64,000 nucleotides of DNA. It comes from Comamonadaceae bacterium G21597-S1 (GTDB lineage: Bacteria > Pseudomonadota > Gammaproteobacteria > Burkholderiales > Burkholderiaceae_C). Positions 1 to 8,769 of this stretch are shown here, one piece after another. Below the pieces are notes generated by a model. That model was not told the origin of the DNA. It made no database searches and was given only the letters and a program-made list of their open reading frames with translations. A program made the translations under genes and the position numbers. The DNA lies in NCBI GenBank assembly GCA_027214345.1, contig JAPWHR010000003.1, positions 124,001-188,000 on the forward strand. The letters are read 5' to 3'. How positions within the stretch are numbered: the stretch's first letter is position 1; each line of letters begins with the position of its first letter.

Positions 1-1
1 G

Positions 2-1723
2 ATGTCGCTGCAATACCTGGGCCGGATCGGCCAGGCGCGTGCGCAGGTCCTGGAGGGCAAGGCCCAGCTCGAGGCCACACTCGACGCCATGCCCGACTCC
101 TTGCTCGAGCTCGGGCTGGACGGCCAGTACTACCGTTCGCATGCGCCCCATCCGACGCTGCTGGCGGTCGCGCCCGGCCTGTTCGAGCACGGACGCGTGG
201 CCGACCATCTGCCGCCCTCGGCGGCCCAGCCCATCCTGCAGGCACTGCAGCAGGCCAATACCACCGGTTCGAGCGGCGGCACGCAGTTCATGCTGCGCCA
301 TGGCGGGTCGGACACCTGGTTCGAGCTGTCGGTGGCGCGCAAGACCGGCGACACACCGCAGTCGCCCCGGTTCATCGTGATCTCGCGCGACATCACCGCC
401 AGCAAGTTGGCGGCGCGCGAGATCGAACAGCTGGCGTTCTTCGACCCGCTGACCCAACTGCCCAATCGTCGCTTGCTGATGGACCGCCTGCAACAGGCCC
501 TGGCGTCGGGCGCCCGCAGCGGCCGCCTGGGCGCGCTGATGTTCATGGACCTGGATCATTTCAAGACCATCAACGACACGCTCGGACATGACATCGGCGA
601 CCAGTTGCTCAAACAGGTGGCCGAACGCCTGCGGGCCTGCGTGCGCGAAGCCGACACGGTGGCCCGCCTGGGCGGCGACGAATTCGTCGTGATGCTCGAG
701 GAGCTCGACATGCCGGCTCCAAATGCCGCGGCACAGACCGAGCTGATCGGCGAGAAGATCCTGGCTGCGCTGAACCAGCCGTATCGGCTCGGGCAACACA
801 CGCTGCCGAGCACGCCGAGCATCGGCGTCACGCTGTTCAACGGCCACGAGCAGGCGCTGGACGACCTGCTCAAGCAGGCCGACATCGCGATGTACCAGGC
901 CAAGACGTCCGGGCGCAATGCAATCCGCTTCTACGACCCGGTCATGCAGGCGACGATCGCGGCGCGTACGGCGCTCGAGAACGACCTGCGCGATGCGCTG
1001 GACAAGGACCAGTTCACGTTGTTCTACCAGGCGCAGGTGGACACGCAGGATGCGGTCGTCGGCGCCGAAGTCCTGTTGCGCTGGCAACATCCGGTGCGCG
1101 GCATGGTGCCGCCGATGGAATTCATTCCGCTGACCGAAGAGACCGGACTGATCCTGCCGATCGGGCAATGGGTGTTGCACGCGGCCTGCGCACAACTCAC
1201 GGCCTGGCAGGCGCATCCGCGGTTGCAGGCGCTGGAGCTGGCGGTCAATGTCAGCGCACGCCAGTTCCGGGACATCGATTTCGTGCAGAACGTGGCACAG
1301 GTGCTGCGGGAGACCGGCGCCCGGCCCGACCGGCTCAAGCTCGAACTGACCGAAAGCCTGGTGCTGGACGACGTGCAGGACACGATCGCCAAGATGGAGC
1401 AGCTCAAGGCGCTGGGCGTGCGTTTCTCGATGGATGATTTCGGCACCGGGCAGTCGTCGCTGTCCTACCTGACGCGATTGCCGCTGGACCAGCTCAAGAT
1501 CGACCAGAGTTTCGTGCGCAACATCGGCGTCAAGGCCAGCGACGGCATCATCATCCAGACCATCATTGGCCTGGCCAGCAAGCTGGGCATGCAGGTGATC
1601 GCCGAAGGCGTGGAGACGGCCATGCAACGCGGGTTCCTGCAACAACACGGATGCGACGTATGCCAGGGTTTCCTGCTCGGCCGCCCGGTGCCGGTGGCGC
1701 GCTTCATGCAGGACGTCGGCTGA
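2..1723 (+). CDS. GGDEF/EAL cyclic-di-GMP turnover protein with PAS domain (5' end outside window)
   Basis: This protein makes and/or degrades the second messenger cyclic di-GMP. The visible 573 residues hold a PAS-like sensor region (about 20-135), a GGDEF domain (about 140-305) with the intact motif RLGGDEF, and an EAL domain (about 325-570). An RxxD sequence (READ) lies five residues before GGDEF, the position of the product-inhibition site. The EAL signature reads EVL, but the later catalytic blocks (NVSARQF, LELTES, DDFGTG, LKIDQSF, AEGVE) are all present, so phosphodiesterase activity is plausible. The first in-frame ATG is at base 2; the coding sequence almost certainly begins upstream, so the N-terminal sensory part is missing. 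Confidence 0.93.
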   Translation: MSLQYLGRIGQARAQVLEGKAQLEATLDAMPDSLLELGLDGQYYRSHAPHPTLLAVAPGLFEHGRVADHLPPSAAQPILQALQQANTTGSSGGTQFMLRHGGSDTWFELSVARKTGDTPQSPRFIVISRDITASKLAAREIEQLAFFDPLTQLPNRRLLMDRLQQALASGARSGRLGALMFMDLDHFKTINDTLGHDIGDQLLKQVAERLRACVREADTVARLGGDEFVVMLEELDMPAPNAAAQTELIGEKILAALNQPYRLGQHTLPSTPSIGVTLFNGHEQALDDLLKQADIAMYQAKTSGRNAIRFYDPVMQATIAARTALENDLRDALDKDQFTLFYQAQVDTQDAVVGAEVLLRWQHPVRGMVPPMEFIPLTEETGLILPIGQWVLHAACAQLTAWQAHPRLQALELAVNVSARQFRDIDFVQNVAQVLRETGARPDRLKLELTESLVLDDVQDTIAKMEQLKALGVRFSMDDFGTGQSSLSYLTRLPLDQLKIDQSFVRNIGVKASDGIIIQTIIGLASKLGMQVIAEGVETAMQRGFLQQHGCDVCQGFLLGRPVPVARFMQDVG

Positions 1724-1741
1724 TACCGGCCCCGGTGCGGT

Positions 1742-2431
1742 TCAGTCCAGCGGGCTGAAATGTTCGGGTTGCAGGATCTCGATCGTGCCGCGGCGCAATA
1801 CCAGCAGCCCGGACTGCTCCAGGCGCTTGAGCTCCATCGACAACTTCGGTCGGCTGACGCCGCAACGCGCCGCAAGGTGTTCGTGGGTGGTCTCCAGCCG
1901 GCAGCTGCCATCGGCACGTCGCGGCGCATCGCGCATCGAGCGCGCAAGCGTGGCGCAGACCCGTTCCGTCACGCCACGCTCGAGCCAGTTGCGTTCGCGC
2001 AGCTGCACTTCGCGCAGGCGCTGGGCGAGGAAGCGCACCAGCAGCACGAGCCGCTCGCGGTTCTGCAACAAGCCCTGCTCGATGTCCGGCACCGGAATCC
2101 AGCGCAGGCTGAGATCCGGGCCGGCCACCAGCCCGGCATGGCTCGGCTGGCCGGAGAACAGCGTCGACACCATGCCCAGTTCGCCCACCTCGAACGAGAT
2201 CGGAATCACCATGTTGCCCTGGGTCCCCACGTGGATCACGGCATCGATCGAGCCCGTGACGACCAGCGGCAAGGACGGCAGGCGGCTCGCCGACGGTGCC
2301 AGCGTCTGCCCCGGCTCGGCGCGGCGCAAGGGGTAGGCAGGCAGGTCCAGGGAGTCGGCCAGCGCCGTCACCAGCTGCCGGTTCAGCGCACGGCTGTCGC
2401 GGAAATCCAGCGTGTCCAGTGTCGCGGCCAT
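1742..2431 (-). CDS. Crp/Fnr family transcriptional regulator
   Basis: A 229-residue regulator with an N-terminal cyclic-nucleotide-type beta-barrel (about 25-135) and a C-terminal winged helix (about 150-222). The HTH stretch runs through THEHLAARCGVSRPKLSMEL and is followed by a short wing. No N-terminal cysteine cluster is visible, so it is not an iron-sulfur FNR-type oxygen sensor; its ligand cannot be read from sequence. It converges on the upstream cyclase/phosphodiesterase gene, with stop codons 18 bp apart. The start is an ATG preceded by a leader containing a strong hairpin (2465-2482). Confidence 0.88.
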   Translation of the reverse strand: MAATLDTLDFRDSRALNRQLVTALADSLDLPAYPLRRAEPGQTLAPSASRLPSLPLVVTGSIDAVIHVGTQGNMVIPISFEVGELGMVSTLFSGQPSHAGLVAGPDLSLRWIPVPDIEQGLLQNRERLVLLVRFLAQRLREVQLRERNWLERGVTERVCATLARSMRDAPRRADGSCRLETTHEHLAARCGVSRPKLSMELKRLEQSGLLVLRRGTIEILQPEHFSPLD

Positions 2432-2464
2432 GGGTTCCTGCAGGGAGGGAGCTTTGTCTCGATC

Positions 2465-2482
2465 GGCCGGACCATTCCGGCC
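2465..2482. promoter_or_regulatory. Inverted repeat in the crp/fnr-like gene leader
   Basis: A perfect 7-bp inverted repeat (GGCCGGA and TCCGGCC around a 4-base loop) lies 34-51 bp upstream of the regulator's start codon. It could be an autoregulatory operator, a transcript hairpin or chance in GC-rich DNA. No FNR-type TTGAT-N4-ATCAA site was seen nearby. Confidence 0.3.
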
Positions 2483-2623
2483 GGATGCATTTCATCACAA
2501 ACATGGCACAACCCCTGTACCAGCCGGCAGGCGCAGGCCTTGTCGGGTGTGGTTCGCCGGTGCCGGCGGTGATGTGGTTTGCCCCGGCGCGTACCGTCGG
2601 GGGGACGCGGGCTCCGACCCGCG

Positions 2624-2950
2624 TCAGCAGGTACCGGGCGCCGTGGTGGCGAAGTCCGATTCGGACGCCGACCGGGTGCGCCGAACAACGCGCGTGCGCG
2701 CCCGCTCCAGCTCGTCGATCAGGGCGTCGATACCCGCGATGAATTCGTCCCGGTCCGCGTGGGGGCTGTTATGGATCAATCCCGAGGATTGGTCAGCCAG
2801 TACCTCCTCACCTGCCACCCGGGCCCAGCGGCGCACTTCGCAATAGGCGAGCAAGGCCAGGCGACCGAGATCGCCACTGCGGCGCGCGAAATACATCTCG
2901 CCGAGGAGGTCCTCGAGACCGAGTTGGAGGGATTCGACGTTGTCAGGCAT
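2624..2950 (-). CDS. Small hypothetical protein
   Basis: A protein of 108 residues if it starts at the internal ATG (MPDNVESLQLG), or 132 residues from an ATG at 3022. It is soluble, helical and rich in charged residues, with an acidic EFIAGIDALIDELERAR segment. I do not recognise the family. Neither start has a strong ribosome binding site; the internal one is chosen because the 24 residues before it look unlike folded protein. It lies between the Crp/Fnr-like gene and the amidase on the same strand, with about 190 bp separating it from the regulator. Confidence 0.5.
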   Translation of the reverse strand: MPDNVESLQLGLEDLLGEMYFARRSGDLGRLALLAYCEVRRWARVAGEEVLADQSSGLIHNSPHADRDEFIAGIDALIDELERARTRVVRRTRSASESDFATTAPGTC

Positions 2951-3079
2951 GTTGCGTTGCAGCAATTTACCGCAGGATAACGCAGTGCGCCAGCCGTTTT
3001 TAGAACTTGCACCCGAATTCATGTCCCGATTGCGACCTGCAACAGGGAAGAACCGGCAGAAATCACGCTGTGGCGCGGC

Positions 3080-4474
3080 CTACCAGCCGGGCGGACGGGT
3101 CGCGTGGAAACCGGTCGCCTGCTCGAAAACCCGTCCCGCGGCCACCAGCAGGTCCTCGCGCAGGGCCTGCGCTGCGAACTGCACCGACAGCGGCAACCCG
3201 GCATCGGACAGGCCACACGGCAGCGACAGGGTCGGCAGCCCGGAAAAATTGAACGGCGCGGTGAAACGGGCATGCCAGGGATCGCGCCCGGGCGGGATCG
3301 GGCCATACGAATAATCATCGCTGACCGCGAACGGCTCGCGCGGAGTGGATGGGCACACCAGCAGGTCGATGCCGCGCATCAAGGCGTGCAGGTCACCGGC
3401 ACATTGCAGCCGCAGATGATGGGCATGCACGTAGTCGATCGCGTCGCAGGCCCGCCCCTGTTCCAGCCACTGGCGGAAAAACGGGCCATAGGCCTCGGCC
3501 CGGGCCGGAAATGTCTCGCGATGGGCATCGGCCGCCTCGACCTGGCACAACATCGCCCAGGCCGGCAGGTATTCGCGCAGACGCGGCGGCATCCGCACCG
3601 GAACGATCTGCGCGCCCAGTTCCCGCAACACCCGCACCACTTGCGCCACTGCCGCCGCATGGTCGGGCGCGAGGTCGACCGAGCCATAGGCGGCGTCCCA
3701 CCCGATGCGCAAGCCCCGCACGCCCTGCGCCAGGCCGGCCTCCATATCGGGCACGGGATCGGCCAGCGAGGTCGCATCGCGCTCGTCACGCCCGGCGATC
3801 GCCGCCAGCACGATGCCGGCGTCCTGGCTGCAACGGGTCATCGGCCCGACATGGTCCAGCGACTGTGCCAGCGGCAACACGCCATGGCGGCTGACCCGGC
3901 CCCAGGTCGGCTTGAGACCGACGATGCCGCAGGCCGCCGACGGGTGGCGGATCGAGCCGCCGGTGTCGGTGCCGATGGTCGCGTACGCCAGCCCCACCGC
4001 CGTGGCCGCGCCGCTGCCGCTGGACGAGACACCGGCCCAGTGCGACGGTTTCCACGGGTTGTCCGGAACCGCGAAATCCGGGTGGTATCCGGCCATCGCC
4101 CCTTCCGTCAGGTTGAGCTTGCCCAGCAACACCGCGCCGGCCTCGCGCAGGCGCGTCACCACGGTCGCATCGTGTTGCGGTACACGATCGGCGAAAACAC
4201 CGGTGCCGCCCATGGTGCGAATCCCAGCGGTATCGCACAAGTCCTTGACCGCCACCGGCACGCCGTGCAGCGGCCCGCGGTACAGGCCGCGCGCGATCTC
4301 GTCCTGCGCCCGGGCCGCCTGCTGCAGCGCCAGCTCCGCCGTCACGGTGGCGTAGGCATTGAGCCGGCCGTCGAGCGCCGTGATGCGATCGAGCATGGCA
4401 CGGGTCACGTCGAGCGGTGCGAGCTTGCGCGCACGGATCAGCGGTGCGAGTTCGGTGATCGTCAGGTAGTGCAC
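3080..4474 (-). CDS. Amidase signature family hydrolase (GatA/AmiE-like)
   Basis: A 464-residue amidase-signature enzyme that hydrolyses a carboxylic amide to acid plus ammonia or amine. The Ser-cisSer-Lys triad is complete: Lys77 in AVKDL, Ser150 in the GVSSSGSG loop and Ser174 in GTDTGGSIR. The start is a GTG with AAGGAG six bases upstream; longer reading frames lack such a signal. There is no gatB/gatC partner nearby, so a catabolic amidase is likelier than the tRNA amidotransferase subunit. It is divergent from the tctCBA transport genes (208-bp shared upstream region), which suggests that its substrate may enter through that transporter. Confidence 0.9.
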   Translation of the reverse strand: MHYLTITELAPLIRARKLAPLDVTRAMLDRITALDGRLNAYATVTAELALQQAARAQDEIARGLYRGPLHGVPVAVKDLCDTAGIRTMGGTGVFADRVPQHDATVVTRLREAGAVLLGKLNLTEGAMAGYHPDFAVPDNPWKPSHWAGVSSSGSGAATAVGLAYATIGTDTGGSIRHPSAACGIVGLKPTWGRVSRHGVLPLAQSLDHVGPMTRCSQDAGIVLAAIAGRDERDATSLADPVPDMEAGLAQGVRGLRIGWDAAYGSVDLAPDHAAAVAQVVRVLRELGAQIVPVRMPPRLREYLPAWAMLCQVEAADAHRETFPARAEAYGPFFRQWLEQGRACDAIDYVHAHHLRLQCAGDLHALMRGIDLLVCPSTPREPFAVSDDYSYGPIPPGRDPWHARFTAPFNFSGLPTLSLPCGLSDAGLPLSVQFAAQALREDLLVAAGRVFEQATGFHATRPPGW

Positions 4475-4682
4475 GGTCGGCTCCTTGCTGGGCTGGAATG
4501 CGGGCGACACCCGCCGCGGCGGGCCGCTCGATTGTCGACCGGTGGATCGTCCGGGTTTACCCGCAGCCGTGAACCCAGTGTTCCTGCGGGAACTGAGCCG
4601 CGGCTGGCCACGGAAAAAAATGACAGCCATCAAGCCGAGGTCCCATGGTCCGGCTCGACCCAACCCCAACCAGGAGACAAGC

Positions 4683-5630
4683 ATGAAATCGACACTGCCC
4701 ATCGCGCTCGCCTGCGCGCTCGCCATCGCCCCGCTCGCCGCTCACGCCGAATGGACACCCAAGGGCCCGATCACGATGATGATCGCTTTCACCGCCGGTG
4801 GCGGCGCCGATGCGCAGGCGCGATTGATCGCCGAGGAGATCGAGGCACGCAAGGGCTGGAAGATCATTCCCGAGGCCGTGACAGGCAAGGGCGGCGGCGT
4901 GCTTGCGGCCCGACTGGCCAAGCAACCGGCCGATGGCACTGCCATCGGCATGGTCGTCAGCGAGACTACCGGCTACAACATGCTGGCCGAGAAGAACCCG
5001 GGTTATACCGAAAAGGATTTCACCTATCTGGCCACGACCGCCGGTACGGAGATGGGTATCGTGGCCAAGGCCAGCCGTGGCTGGAAAACCCTGGCCGATG
5101 TCACCGCCGCCATGAAGAAGGGCGAGAAAATCTCGTTCGGCGCCATGAGCCAGAAGCTGGCCGACGGCGCCTATCTGCTGGGCAAGTCGCAAGGCGTTCG
5201 ATACAACATCGTCGAACTCAAGGGCGGCAAGGCGGTGCTCGACGCCGTCACGGCAGGTGATGTGGACATCGGCTGGGTGGCCGGCATCCAGAGCCGCGGT
5301 GTGGCCGCGGGCGACCTGGTCAACCTGGCCTCGGGCGAGGCCAAGCGGCTCAAGATGTCGCCGGATGCACCCACGGTGAAGGAACTCGGCCTGAATGTCG
5401 ACTTCGGCGTGTATTTCATGTTCATCGCGCCCAAAGGCCTGCCGGCGGAAACGCGTGAGGCCCTGAGCCAAGCCATCAAGGAGGTCGTGATCGATCCGGC
5501 ATCCAAGACCCACGCCTTCATCGTCAAGAGTTTTGGCGAACCCAGCGTCGTGACCGGCGCGGCTTTCGACAAGATGGTCGCGGACGACATCATCGCCTCC
5601 AGGGCGCTGCTCAAGGAAGCGTCGAAGTAA
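4683..5630 (+). CDS. tctC: Bug/TctC-type tripartite tricarboxylate transporter receptor
   Basis: A periplasmic solute-binding protein of 315 residues that captures a carboxylate-type ligand for the TctAB membrane components. Residues 1-22 form a Sec signal peptide ending AHA. The mature protein has the family signatures of Bug receptors, including a glycine-rich FTAGGGADAQ loop in the first lobe. ATG is preceded by AGGAGA. It is the first gene of the tctC-tctB-tctA set and probably of the longer co-directional run to about 11.9 kb. The ligand is not predictable; citrate is only the archetype. Confidence 0.88.
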   Translation: MKSTLPIALACALAIAPLAAHAEWTPKGPITMMIAFTAGGGADAQARLIAEEIEARKGWKIIPEAVTGKGGGVLAARLAKQPADGTAIGMVVSETTGYNMLAEKNPGYTEKDFTYLATTAGTEMGIVAKASRGWKTLADVTAAMKKGEKISFGAMSQKLADGAYLLGKSQGVRYNIVELKGGKAVLDAVTAGDVDIGWVAGIQSRGVAAGDLVNLASGEAKRLKMSPDAPTVKELGLNVDFGVYFMFIAPKGLPAETREALSQAIKEVVIDPASKTHAFIVKSFGEPSVVTGAAFDKMVADDIIASRALLKEASK

Positions 5631-5667
5631 GCCGCTGCACACAACACCACAGCGAAAGAACCCTGCC

Positions 5668-6252
5668 GTGAATCGCCACCACTGGAGCGCCGCGCTCGGC
5701 GTGACCTGCTGCCTGTTCGCATTGCTCACGCTGTTTGCCTGGATACCGATGAACGTCGAGTCCGGCGTGGTCGAACAGGTGCGGCGCCAGGTCGTCATCG
5801 GCGACGCGATGGCACCCACGGTCTGGTCCATCGGCATCGGCGTGCTGGGCCTGCTGCTCGCCTGGTCCAGTCTGATGCGGCTGCACGAAGGTGTCGATGA
5901 ATCGCCTGGCGGCGGCCCCACCCCGGCCAACCTGCACTACCTGATGTTGCTGCTGGCGACCATCGTCGGCGCATTGCTGGTCATGACCCATGCCGGACCC
6001 TGGGTCGTCGGCATTGCCCAGTCCTTGGGCTCCGATATCGACTCCTACCGCAGCCTGCGTGCGACCCGGCCCTGGAAATACATCGGTTATCTCGCGGGCG
6101 GCTTCCTGCTGGTGTTTGCACTGATGTCGTACACCAGCCAGAGGGTCAGCCTGCGGCTGGCGCTGATCGCGGCGGTGGCGGTGCTGTTCATGGCAATGGC
6201 CTACGACCTGCCGTTCAAGAACCTGTTGCTGCCACCGAACGGAGACCAGTGA
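5668..6252 (+). CDS. tctB: Tripartite tricarboxylate transporter small membrane subunit TctB
   Basis: A 194-residue inner-membrane protein with four or five hydrophobic segments (about 8-26, 48-66, 88-106, 131-152 and 155-176), the size and layout of TctB. It should pair with the large TctA channel and the periplasmic receptor to drive ion-coupled solute uptake. GTG start, 37 bp after tctC. Its TGA overlaps the following ATG (TGATG), indicating translational coupling to tctA. Confidence 0.85.
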   Translation: MNRHHWSAALGVTCCLFALLTLFAWIPMNVESGVVEQVRRQVVIGDAMAPTVWSIGIGVLGLLLAWSSLMRLHEGVDESPGGGPTPANLHYLMLLLATIVGALLVMTHAGPWVVGIAQSLGSDIDSYRSLRATRPWKYIGYLAGGFLLVFALMSYTSQRVSLRLALIAAVAVLFMAMAYDLPFKNLLLPPNGDQ

Positions 6253-7856
6253 TGAACCTCGAGTTGCTGGATTACATCCGACTGGGCATTGCGGCCGTCT
6301 TCACCGCCGATCCGGTGGCCGTGCTGTTCGGCGTGCCGATCTCGATCACGCTGGTCATGGTGTTCTCGGGCCTGCTGGCCGGCATCGTTGTCGGCGCGAT
6401 TCCCGGCCTGTCGGGCCCGTTCGCGATGGCGGTCTCGCTGCCCATCCTGCTGTCGAGTTTCGGCTTCACCGCGGCCGCGCTGCTGCCGGTGCTGGGTTTC
6501 CTGATCGGGCTGATGAAAGGCGCAACCCTGGGCGGCGCGGTGCCGGCCATCCTGTTCAACACGCCGGGCACGCCCGACTCGTTGCTCACCACCTTCGACG
6601 GTTACCCGATGGCCCGCAACGGCCAGGCCGGCAAGGCCCTGCGCGTGGCGCACCTGTCGTGCGTGTCGGGCGACACCTTCTCCGACCTGGTGCTGATCAG
6701 CTGCGCGCCCTTCCTGGCCATCTTCGTCGAGCGTTACCTCGACTACCCGGAAAAGGCGGCGCTGATCGTGCTCGCGATGGCTTTCATCGCGGCGGTGGTC
6801 GGCGCGTCGGTGATCAAGGGCCTGCTGTCGGCGCTGTTCGGCATGTTCTGCGCCACCATCGGCACCGGCGAGGATTCCACGCCACGCCTGACCTTCGGCA
6901 TCGACGCGCTGGCCGGCGGCTTTCCGCTGATCGCCGCGGTGCTGGGCGTACTCATCATGGGCGAGATCTTCCAGGCCATCGAGGACCTGGCGCGCAGCAC
7001 GCGTGAAGACAAGCCCGTGCCGTCGGTCAAACAGCACGGCGACAACAAGCTGCACCTGTCCGATGTGCGCAAACTGATGCCCACCATCGGCGTGTCGGCG
7101 CTGATCGGCACCATCATCGGCGCGCTGCCCGGCATCGGTTCGACGCTGGCGGCCACGCTGGGCTACACCGCGGGCCAGAAGATGCACAAGGGGCCGATCC
7201 CGTTCGGCCAGGGCGCGATGCAAGGCGTAGCCGCGACCGAAGCGGCGAACTCCGCGGTGTCGGGCTCGAACCTGATCCCGGTGCTGAGCCTGGGCATTCC
7301 GGGCAACGTGGCGGCGGTGTTCATCCTGCTGGCGATGGAGAGCATCGGCGGACTGAACCCGGGCCCGAACGTGTTCCGGCTCACGCCGGGCGCCGTCAAC
7401 CCCGAGGCGGTGATGGTGTTCGGCCTGTTCACCTTGATGATGCTGGCCAACCTGCTGAACTGGACCATCGGCGGCGCCTTCATGCGCGGCCTGGGCGTGA
7501 TGCAGCACATCCCGCCACGCGTGTTGATGCCCATCGTGCTGCTGGTCACGCTGACCGCCATTTACGTGCAGGAAGGCAAGATGTTGTCGGTCTACGTGGC
7601 GGTCGGCTTTGGCGCCATCGGCTACCTGATGCGCAAGCTGCAGATGTCGGTGTTGCCCTTCGTCATCGCCTACATCCTGGCGGACGATTTCGAACGCACG
7701 ATCCGACAGGCGTTCGCCGTATCCGGCGCCGACCCCTGGTTCCTGGCCAAGAACCCGATCGCGCTGGGGTTCCTGGTGTCGGCGGTGCTGGTCGCGGTTT
7801 TCCTGGGGCGCAATCCGATCGGCAAGGCGGTCGTGAAAAACGCCGACAAGGACTGA
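6252..7856 (+). CDS. tctA: Tripartite tricarboxylate transporter large permease TctA
   Basis: A 534-residue integral membrane protein with about 12 hydrophobic helices. Typical TctA glycine-rich segments are visible: GAIPGLSGPFAMA near the N-terminus, a duplicated counterpart GALPGIGSTLAATLGY in the second half, and GIPGNVAAVFIL. It forms the translocation channel. The ATG overlaps the tctB stop; an in-frame GTG three bases earlier is an alternative. Only one TctBA pair exists in the window although there are three Bug receptors, so this permease may serve more than one receptor. Confidence 0.92.
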   Translation: MNLELLDYIRLGIAAVFTADPVAVLFGVPISITLVMVFSGLLAGIVVGAIPGLSGPFAMAVSLPILLSSFGFTAAALLPVLGFLIGLMKGATLGGAVPAILFNTPGTPDSLLTTFDGYPMARNGQAGKALRVAHLSCVSGDTFSDLVLISCAPFLAIFVERYLDYPEKAALIVLAMAFIAAVVGASVIKGLLSALFGMFCATIGTGEDSTPRLTFGIDALAGGFPLIAAVLGVLIMGEIFQAIEDLARSTREDKPVPSVKQHGDNKLHLSDVRKLMPTIGVSALIGTIIGALPGIGSTLAATLGYTAGQKMHKGPIPFGQGAMQGVAATEAANSAVSGSNLIPVLSLGIPGNVAAVFILLAMESIGGLNPGPNVFRLTPGAVNPEAVMVFGLFTLMMLANLLNWTIGGAFMRGLGVMQHIPPRVLMPIVLLVTLTAIYVQEGKMLSVYVAVGFGAIGYLMRKLQMSVLPFVIAYILADDFERTIRQAFAVSGADPWFLAKNPIALGFLVSAVLVAVFLGRNPIGKAVVKNADKD

Positions 7857-7915
7857 CGCGAACCGCGCCACCCGCGTCTCGCCCCAACCATCCCGTCATC
7901 AAGAAGGACTCGCCC

Positions 7916-8725
7916 ATGCATTCATTTTCCCGACGTTCCGCCCTGCTCGCCACTGCCGGTGCAGCGGCGCTGCTCCAGGGTTGCGCCTATTCGGCCGCAG
8001 CCGGCCATGCCAGGCCGCGTCACTACGTGCTGGTGCACGGTGCCTGGCACGGCGGCTGGGCCTGGTCCAAGGCAGCGCCGCTGCTGCGCGCCGCCGGCCA
8101 TACTGTCAGCGTGCCGACCTTGTCCGGCCTGGGTGAACGTGCCCATGTCGCCGCCGGCACCAGCGGACTGCACGTGCACGTGCAGGACGTCACCGCCCAT
8201 CTGATGATGGAAGACCTGCGCGACGTGGTGCTGGTTGGCCATTCGTATGCCGGTTGCGTCGTCTCGGGCGTGCTCGGCGAGCGCACCGGCCGCGTCGCAC
8301 ACGCGGTGTACGTCGACGCTCTGGTGCCGATGCAGGGCCAGTCGCTGGCCAGTTTCGTGCCCGCGCCGGTGAAGGCCGAATACGAGAAACTCGCCGCACG
8401 CCATGCGGTCGTTCCGCCACGGCCACCCGAGGCCTGGGGCTCGATGTGGGGCATCACCGACCCCGCCATGGTCGCCTGGGCCACGCCCCGTATCGTGCCG
8501 CAGGCCGCGCGCAGCTTCACCGAAACCGTGCAAGGCGACCCGATGGCCGAGGACGTGCGCCGCAGTTTCCTCAAGTGCGCGCAAAACCCCAACCCGCTGT
8601 TCAAGAGCATCGGTGCCGGCATCCAAAGAGACGCTCGTTACCAGTACGCGGAAGTCGACGGCCATCACGACGTGATGCTGCTCGATGCACCGCGTTTCGT
8701 CGAGGCACTGCTCAAGCTGGGCTGA
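7916..8725 (+). CDS. Exported alpha/beta hydrolase with twin-arginine and lipobox-like leader
   Basis: A 269-residue alpha/beta-fold hydrolase with an export leader: SFSRRSALLATAG resembles a twin-arginine motif, and ALLQGC (Cys23) resembles a lipobox. The catalytic core shows HGAWHGGW (oxyanion region), the nucleophile elbow GHSYAG (Ser110) and a C-terminal histidine in VDGHHDVM. The pattern resembles the plant methyl-esterase/hydroxynitrile lyase branch of the fold, so ester hydrolysis is likely. RBS AAGAAGGA upstream. It follows tctA by 59 bp and is a paralogue of the hydrolase at 9735-10454, which lacks a leader. Confidence 0.85.
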   Translation: MHSFSRRSALLATAGAAALLQGCAYSAAAGHARPRHYVLVHGAWHGGWAWSKAAPLLRAAGHTVSVPTLSGLGERAHVAAGTSGLHVHVQDVTAHLMMEDLRDVVLVGHSYAGCVVSGVLGERTGRVAHAVYVDALVPMQGQSLASFVPAPVKAEYEKLAARHAVVPPRPPEAWGSMWGITDPAMVAWATPRIVPQAARSFTETVQGDPMAEDVRRSFLKCAQNPNPLFKSIGAGIQRDARYQYAEVDGHHDVMLLDAPRFVEALLKLG

Positions 8726-8769
8726 AGTGCCTTGTTGTCATTCCTACCTCCCACCCATTTGCCAACACC

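Noticed and set aside
3104-5260. 718-codon plus-strand frame across the amidase and tctC
   Set aside because: It is antisense to the amidase, whose catalytic triad is complete, and out of frame with tctC.
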